A stretch of DNA of 64,000 nt from a virus. Below, piece after piece: positions 59,807-64,000 of this stretch. The notes beneath the pieces were generated by a model. The model was not told where the DNA came from. It did no database searches and was given only the letters and a program-made list of their open reading frames with translations. How positions within the stretch are numbered: the first letter of the stretch is position 1; the number at the start of each line of letters is the position of its first letter. The stretch covers positions 62,001 to 126,000 of IMG/VR virus record IMGVR_UViG_3300021505_000001; one strand, 5' to 3'. The translations under genes were made by a program, and so were the position numbers.

Positions 59807-60880
59807 CTATGAAATAGTTACAACTCCATAAAGGTCTGTCATTGGATAAGCTTTTGCGTAGAATGAACCTACACTTCTAATCCAAGTCCAGTTTTCTATA
59901 TTATAGAAGCTGTCCATAATTACAAGTGGAATATATGGGGCATAAATAGCTCCACATTCAAGTTCACTACTTCCCTTATAACCAACAAGAATGCTGTTAA
60001 TATTAAGATTCGGAACCACGTAAATATCAAATTCATCGTTAAGAGTTCCTTGCAGGAAGAGCCTCTTAATACTTTGTGGATTTCCAGGACTTCCAACACC
60101 AATATAGTCCCCACTTCTCTTCATATAAGCAGCAACACGTGGATTACAAACTGTAAAGTTTGGATAACGTCTTGTTTTGTTATAAATTTCAGATGCTACA
60201 TCAACAATACTATAGAAAAGTTCTTTTTCTTTTCTATCTTTAGTTTGTGGAGAATCAGCAGGAATAGGAGCTGACCAACTTGCAGTTGCCCCTGTAGCAT
60301 TATTGAATAAGTCATACAAAATTTCAAAATTGATTTCTTCAACAATTTTAGAAGCTAATGCTTTGGTAATTTCCTGTTCAAGGTTCATCCCAAGTTTTGA
60401 AGTAGCATCAGCAGCTTCAAATGTCCAACGACCTGCTAATTTTCTCTGACGTGCCCTTGCCCCTTCTTCACGGACAACAAAATCAATAGCTTTTGTAACA
60501 TCTTGACCTTCACCAGGGTCATTTGAATAGTTAACAGTTACGTTATCAATTGCTGAATCCCCAGCGGAAATACCCTCAGCAGCAAAATCTGTTGAATAAA
60601 CATAGTCAATATACTGAACCAAAGCAACCCTATCAGGTATTGGTTGTACACCAACCAGTTTATTAACCAGACTATCACGTGCTAATTTCTTAATAGCAGG
60701 AAGAAACACAGTAGCAATTCTATCAATATTTGCTGTTGTAGTTTGTTCTGCTATTCTGGTAAGTTCCTTAGTTTCATTATCCAAAAGAGAATGATACATA
60801 TCTATCATTTCCTCTGGAATACCAGCAATATCATTTTTTGCTTCTGTAATGTATTGAAGGATTTTTTCTTCTTTATCCAT
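59807..60880 (-). CDS. major capsid protein (T4 gp23-like)
   Basis: I start at ATG 60880 (TAAAGGAGGGAAATTAATA), giving 357 aa, not the longer 60907. Family hallmarks: VNKLVGVQPIPDRVALVQYI (about 75-94), LAGRWTFEAADATSKLGMNL with EQEITKALASKIVEEINFEI, typical of the gp23 E-loop/P-domain region, and a final YPMTDLYGVV. No long N-terminal scaffold-like peptide, so processing may be limited to a short segment. Coded 20 bases after the protease-scaffold gene, ending in a terminator. Confidence 0.85.
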   Translation of the reverse strand: MDKEEKILQYITEAKNDIAGIPEEMIDMYHSLLDNETKELTRIAEQTTTANIDRIATVFLPAIKKLARDSLVNKLVGVQPIPDRVALVQYIDYVYSTDFAAEGISAGDSAIDNVTVNYSNDPGEGQDVTKAIDFVVREEGARARQRKLAGRWTFEAADATSKLGMNLEQEITKALASKIVEEINFEILYDLFNNATGATASWSAPIPADSPQTKDRKEKELFYSIVDVASEIYNKTRRYPNFTVCNPRVAAYMKRSGDYIGVGSPGNPQSIKRLFLQGTLNDEFDIYVVPNLNINSILVGYKGSSELECGAIYAPYIPLVIMDSFYNIENWTWIRSVGSFYAKAYPMTDLYGVVTIS

Positions 60881-60899
60881 TATTAATTTCCCTCCTTTA

Positions 60900-63524
60900 T
60901 TATACACTCTTCATAAGTTTTGAGAAAAGTGGATTTATTGAATCTTTATGATTATTTTTTTCGCCCTTTACCCGTGCTTTACCCCCTGTTGGAATAAAAT
61001 CAAAACCATTCTCATGTTTACGTGAACGAGATTCATGGAATTTTTGCCCAAGTTTAAGTAACTTATCAGCTACTTTTTCCAATTCATCCATATCAGAAAC
61101 ATCTTCAAATTCTGCTTTAATTGTTTCAATATCAAGACCCACAGAATCAGCAAGTTCCCTTATTTTAGATTCCTTCACTCTTTCAAGTTCCATTGCCTGA
61201 ACTTCCATAAAGGTTTCTTGATAATCTTTCATAAGTTTTTCTGTAGCTTTTATAAGTTCTTCCTCAGAATTAATAGTGATCCCCTCAAAATTGTTTTCCA
61301 TCATTGTTTTTAATTGTTCAAACAACATATCCTCATTTCCTCCTGTTTTTTCGGAAAATTTTTGGTTTTTATTTTCTTCTGGATTTAAAGGTTCCTCTGG
61401 TTTTTTATTTTCTCCTTTTTCTTCCTCTTCTTCCTTTGGCATATCAGATAAGGAAACCATTACAATAGCAAAAACATCTTTAATTTTCTCATCAATAACC
61501 TCACGTGTAAGTACTTCCTGTGTTGGAAGTTCTCTTCCAAGATAAGCAGATAAAAGAGCTTGAGTCATAGACAAAATGGTAAGAAAATCATCATTTTTTG
61601 CAAACTCAACTAATTTATCAATAAAATTAGTTTGAAATGACGCTACATCCTCTATATTGAAAGCTTCACCAAATGTTGACGGAGTACCATCTTCATTAAA
61701 TGCAACCTTATCAACAAGAACAGCTAAATTAACTTCAGGAAGATTATCAGTATCCGCTTTAACATTATTAGTAGATTGTTCTTTTACTTCTCCATTTGCA
61801 CTATGAATAAGAGTATTTATGATTGCATTAACAATATTTTTGTAAGCTATATTTTTATCAACAACAATTTTACTTTCAGAAGATTCATCTTCAATTTCAA
61901 TGAATCCCTTTGTAACTGCACTTTCAATAACTGGTGTAGCAAAGTCATCCATATCATCGATTTCAAATCTATCTAAGATATTTACACGTTCAGCTACATT
62001 TCTAAGAGACTTTGGAATTTCACCAAGTCCTTCTTTTTCAATTTCCTGATACTTTGAAAGAAGGAATTTCATAAGAGCTTTCTTCTCTTTCTTTGTAAGT
62101 GCCATTCCAGCTCTTCCTTGCATAAAAACCAAAGCTGTTTTGAGACCATTCTTATTAAGAACAGCATCAATGTCATATCCTTCCTCTTTAGACTTAAATA
62201 ATTGATAAACAGGATATTTAAGATTGTCCTCATCAGTGGGGTCTCCATCTACAAGCCCAAACAATTGTTTGGCAAGTTTTTCATCTCCAACTAAAGACAC
62301 AATTTGTTTAAGTTTATCTTTATTAACATTACCCCATTCAGTATCAGATACCCTTTCTGATATTGGTACTACTCTTATTTTTGGGGGATTATCTGAAGAA
62401 AAAGATTTACCAGCAAAGTAAACTACTTTTCCCTTAGAAGCTTTTTCAAGGAACTTTGTATAAGATTCCTTTACTTCTTCCAATTTTTCTTTAGTTTCAT
62501 TATACTGAGCTGTTAATTCTTCAAACTCTTTTTTCTTTTTTTCAAGAGTTTCTTCTAATTCACTTTGTTTTTCCTTAAGGGAATTTTCGAGTTTGCTGAG
62601 ACCAGTAACAATTGATTCTTTCTTTTGAAGTTTTTGATTCAGATCTTCAAGACTTGCTGTAATTGAATCCAATTCTTCCTTAGAAGATTGAATATCATGC
62701 TCAATTTTTTCTTTCTCAAAAGCAAGCTGTTTGACCTGAAGCTCAACTTCTTTTGGCTCCAGTTTGTAACTCATATTAGTTTTCCTCCTGTTTTCGAATA
62801 ATCGTTGTTTATTTTCAGATGAATGAAATAAGTCCATTATTTCTTCGGTATTCATACCTGTTTCTTTTGATACATCTAAAGCAAAACTTTCTAAAACTCT
62901 ACTAAATTGATTATCACTTGTATTGTTTTCCATATCATAAAGCGGATGATATGTTTCATCTAAATCAATAAAATCTGGTTTGATACCATTTGTAGTTTTT
63001 TCAACTATTTTTCCATGGTTAACATGAGTAGTAACAAAAGATGGATAGACTACAAAATCAATACCCTCAAGTTTTAAATCATAACGTCTGTTTATATTTA
63101 ATATTTTTCCACTTTGAGTTTTATAGGTATCAGGTGTACTCTTTGCATCTCCTCTTATTGATACTCCAACAAAATAACCATTATCTATTAACCATGATAT
63201 TAATCTTCCATATATCGTAGGTAAAAGTGTAAAATCAGCTTTTACAACTTTTTCTCTGTCATCGTAGTAAATATCATCTACTACCCCAGCTAATAAACCT
63301 ATCCACTCTTCATCTTCATTTTTTGGATGTTTCGCAAATGAATACTTATATGTTGGGTCTAACTCTACAAGTCTTTTGTAGAAGTCAATCCCTTTTAATA
63401 CCTCATCTTTTGGAAAAATATTTGTATTGCGCCCAGGCCTGTCAGTATATACAACAGGGACACCTTCTATTTTTTTAGGCTTAAACGAATCTACAAATAT
63501 ATTATTTTCCAATTTTGTATCCAT
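60900..63524 (-). CDS. prohead protease (gp21-like) fused to scaffold
   Basis: Residues 15-190 form a T4 gp21-type (S80) protease: VVYTDRPGRNTNIFPKDEVL, a conserved His66 in FAKHPKNED, and Ser122 in GVSIRGDA. After residue 251 there is a long coiled coil (about 255-365), a mixed region, and an acidic, Glu/Lys-rich helical C-terminus (about 690-874), as expected of a scaffold that fills the prohead. In T4 these are separate genes (21 and 22). Two strong in-frame internal starts suggest nested products. Located immediately upstream of the major capsid gene. Late motif 42 bases before the start. Confidence 0.75.
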   Translation of the reverse strand: MDTKLENNIFVDSFKPKKIEGVPVVYTDRPGRNTNIFPKDEVLKGIDFYKRLVELDPTYKYSFAKHPKNEDEEWIGLLAGVVDDIYYDDREKVVKADFTLLPTIYGRLISWLIDNGYFVGVSIRGDAKSTPDTYKTQSGKILNINRRYDLKLEGIDFVVYPSFVTTHVNHGKIVEKTTNGIKPDFIDLDETYHPLYDMENNTSDNQFSRVLESFALDVSKETGMNTEEIMDLFHSSENKQRLFENRRKTNMSYKLEPKEVELQVKQLAFEKEKIEHDIQSSKEELDSITASLEDLNQKLQKKESIVTGLSKLENSLKEKQSELEETLEKKKKEFEELTAQYNETKEKLEEVKESYTKFLEKASKGKVVYFAGKSFSSDNPPKIRVVPISERVSDTEWGNVNKDKLKQIVSLVGDEKLAKQLFGLVDGDPTDEDNLKYPVYQLFKSKEEGYDIDAVLNKNGLKTALVFMQGRAGMALTKKEKKALMKFLLSKYQEIEKEGLGEIPKSLRNVAERVNILDRFEIDDMDDFATPVIESAVTKGFIEIEDESSESKIVVDKNIAYKNIVNAIINTLIHSANGEVKEQSTNNVKADTDNLPEVNLAVLVDKVAFNEDGTPSTFGEAFNIEDVASFQTNFIDKLVEFAKNDDFLTILSMTQALLSAYLGRELPTQEVLTREVIDEKIKDVFAIVMVSLSDMPKEEEEEKGENKKPEEPLNPEENKNQKFSEKTGGNEDMLFEQLKTMMENNFEGITINSEEELIKATEKLMKDYQETFMEVQAMELERVKESKIRELADSVGLDIETIKAEFEDVSDMDELEKVADKLLKLGQKFHESRSRKHENGFDFIPTGGKARVKGEKNNHKDSINPLFSKLMKSV
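61326..61344 (-). promoter_or_regulatory. internal SD and ATG, scaffold-like C-terminal product
   Basis: AGGAGG (61344-61339), 10 bases, ATG (61328-61326), in frame at residue 733. It would give a 142-residue acidic helical protein (MLFEQLKTMMENN...) like a small scaffold. Confidence 0.45.
62772..62789 (-). promoter_or_regulatory. internal SD and ATG, protease-free scaffold product
   Basis: AGGAGG (62789-62784), 9 bases, ATG (62774-62772), in frame at residue 251 just after the protease domain. It would produce a 624-residue protein without the protease. Confidence 0.5.
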
Positions 63525-63566
63525 TTTTTTAATTAATTTTTTAGTTTATTTTAGTTACCGTTTCTT

Positions 63567-63575
63567 AATGTTTTA
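63567..63575 (-). promoter_or_regulatory. late promoter motif before the protease-scaffold/capsid operon
   Basis: On the - strand TAAAACATT followed by AAGAAACGG, 42 bases before the start at 63524. Confidence 0.6.
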
Positions 63576-63713
63576 TATTGCGAAATTTTTAACTGATTTA
63601 AGTAATTGAATTAACTAAAAAAGAAGTATAAGGTAGGTAAATTGTAGATTAGGATATTTTAAGATGGGTTTTTATGGTAGGATTTTTATAAAGAAAACAA
63701 TAACTTAAACTAA

Positions 63714-63743
63714 AAAAAGCCCCTGTTAAATAAGGGGCTTTTT
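63714..63743. terminator. bidirectional terminator
   Basis: AAAAAGCCCCT and AGGGGCTTTTT form an 11-bp stem around GTTAAATA. It closes the transcript of the genes at the right edge. The gene-free stretch 63525-63774 holds only this and the late motif. Confidence 0.8.
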
Positions 63744-63774
63744 GAAGATACTAACAGTACCTTTTTATTTATTT

Positions 63775-63825
63775 TCAGTGTCTTGGACGTCTTGATGAAG
63801 ATTTCCTTACTTGAGATTTTTTCAT
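63775..63825 (-). CDS. possible 16-aa basic peptide
   Basis: On the - strand TTGGGGGAAAATGC precedes ATG and the frame MKKSQVRKSSSRRPRH, stopping before the terminator. Very basic. A different longer frame here reads through the terminator and is less likely. Confidence 0.3.
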   Translation of the reverse strand: MKKSQVRKSSSRRPRH

Positions 63826-63851
63826 GCATTTTCCCCCAATAATAAATATTT

Positions 63852-64000
63852 TTATTTATTAATAGTAATAGTGTAACTAATGTTAAATGAAACATTTCCT
63901 GGAACAATTCTTACACCTTTACCACTACTTGGAGCTGTTGTAGCAAATACAGAATTAGATAATGAATCAGAAGTTGTTATAATAACTTCTTTTTCAGCAC
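63852..64000 (-). CDS. 3' end of a beta-rich virion-type protein (partial)
   Basis: The - strand frame is open from the right edge to TAA (63852-63854), about 48 residues: ...VIITTSDSLSNSVFATTAPS, then a segment ending VSFNISYTITINK. Ser/Thr-rich alternating strands suggest a structural protein such as a decoration protein. The start lies outside the window. Confidence 0.55.
   Translation of the reverse strand, partial: AEKEVIITTSDSLSNSVFATTAPSSGKGVRIVPGNVSFNISYTITINK

Noticed and set aside
63710-63907. 65-residue - strand frame at the right edge
   Set aside because: It runs through a strong terminator hairpin and overlaps the better partial frame ending at 63852. No SD at its start.

Overview
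This window is a segment of a large, AT-rich, double-stranded DNA tailed-phage genome. The evidence is a T4-type capsid set (gp23-like major capsid protein, gp21-like prohead protease fused to scaffold, gp20-like portal), a 1769-residue tape measure protein, a lysis cassette, very dense packing with TAATG stop/start overlaps, and many small uncharacterised ORFs. Strong AGGAGG-type Shine-Dalgarno sites and occasional TTG starts point to a host that uses SD-led initiation. The anaerobic ribonucleotide reductase pair (NrdG/NrdD) suggests an anaerobic or facultative host. The host cannot be named from the sequence. Contractile-tail morphology is likely from the T4-type head genes, but I see no tail sheath gene here.

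Layout. 1-20.7 kb (+ strand): accessory and metabolic genes. These include two dUTPases (the second with an amber codon just before its last motif), an orphan cytosine-5 DNA methyltransferase, NrdG/NrdD, thymidylate synthase, thymidylate kinase, a DHH phosphoesterase, a metallophosphoesterase, a NADAR-family protein, an Ltp-like membrane protein, a lipoprotein, a secreted FN3 protein, a truncated tRNA-Leu, and three tandem ankyrin-repeat genes whose N-terminal domain and 30-residue repeat resemble mimivirus ankyrin proteins. 20.8-22.3 kb (- strand): lysis cassette (DUF5675-like protein, small membrane protein, holin-like protein). 22.5-24.7 kb (+): NAD-dependent DNA ligase and a small gene. 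24.7-35.1 kb (-): tail/neck-region structural genes, mostly unrecognised. 35.2-46.2 kb (+): portal, a giant kelch-type protein, and other virion proteins. 46.3-48.1 kb (+): a Vsr-like homing endonuclease. 48.4-64 kb (-, with one small + gene): tail genes, tape measure, ClpP-like protease, a second homing endonuclease, major capsid protein, and the protease-scaffold gene.

How it works together. dUTPase, thymidylate synthase and thymidylate kinase with NrdDG form a nearly complete route to dTTP, which fits an AT-rich genome. Regulation appears two-layered. Host sigma-70-like promoters (TTGNNN, 17 bp, TATANN) lie before nrdG, the 5.5-kb gene, ligA and others. A separate motif, TAAAACATT followed by A-rich DNA, lies 24-49 bp upstream of nearly every structural or lysis operon on both strands. 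I propose this as the phage's own late promoter. The other standout is the protease-scaffold gene, which has two strong in-frame internal Shine-Dalgarno/ATG sites that could give nested scaffold products.
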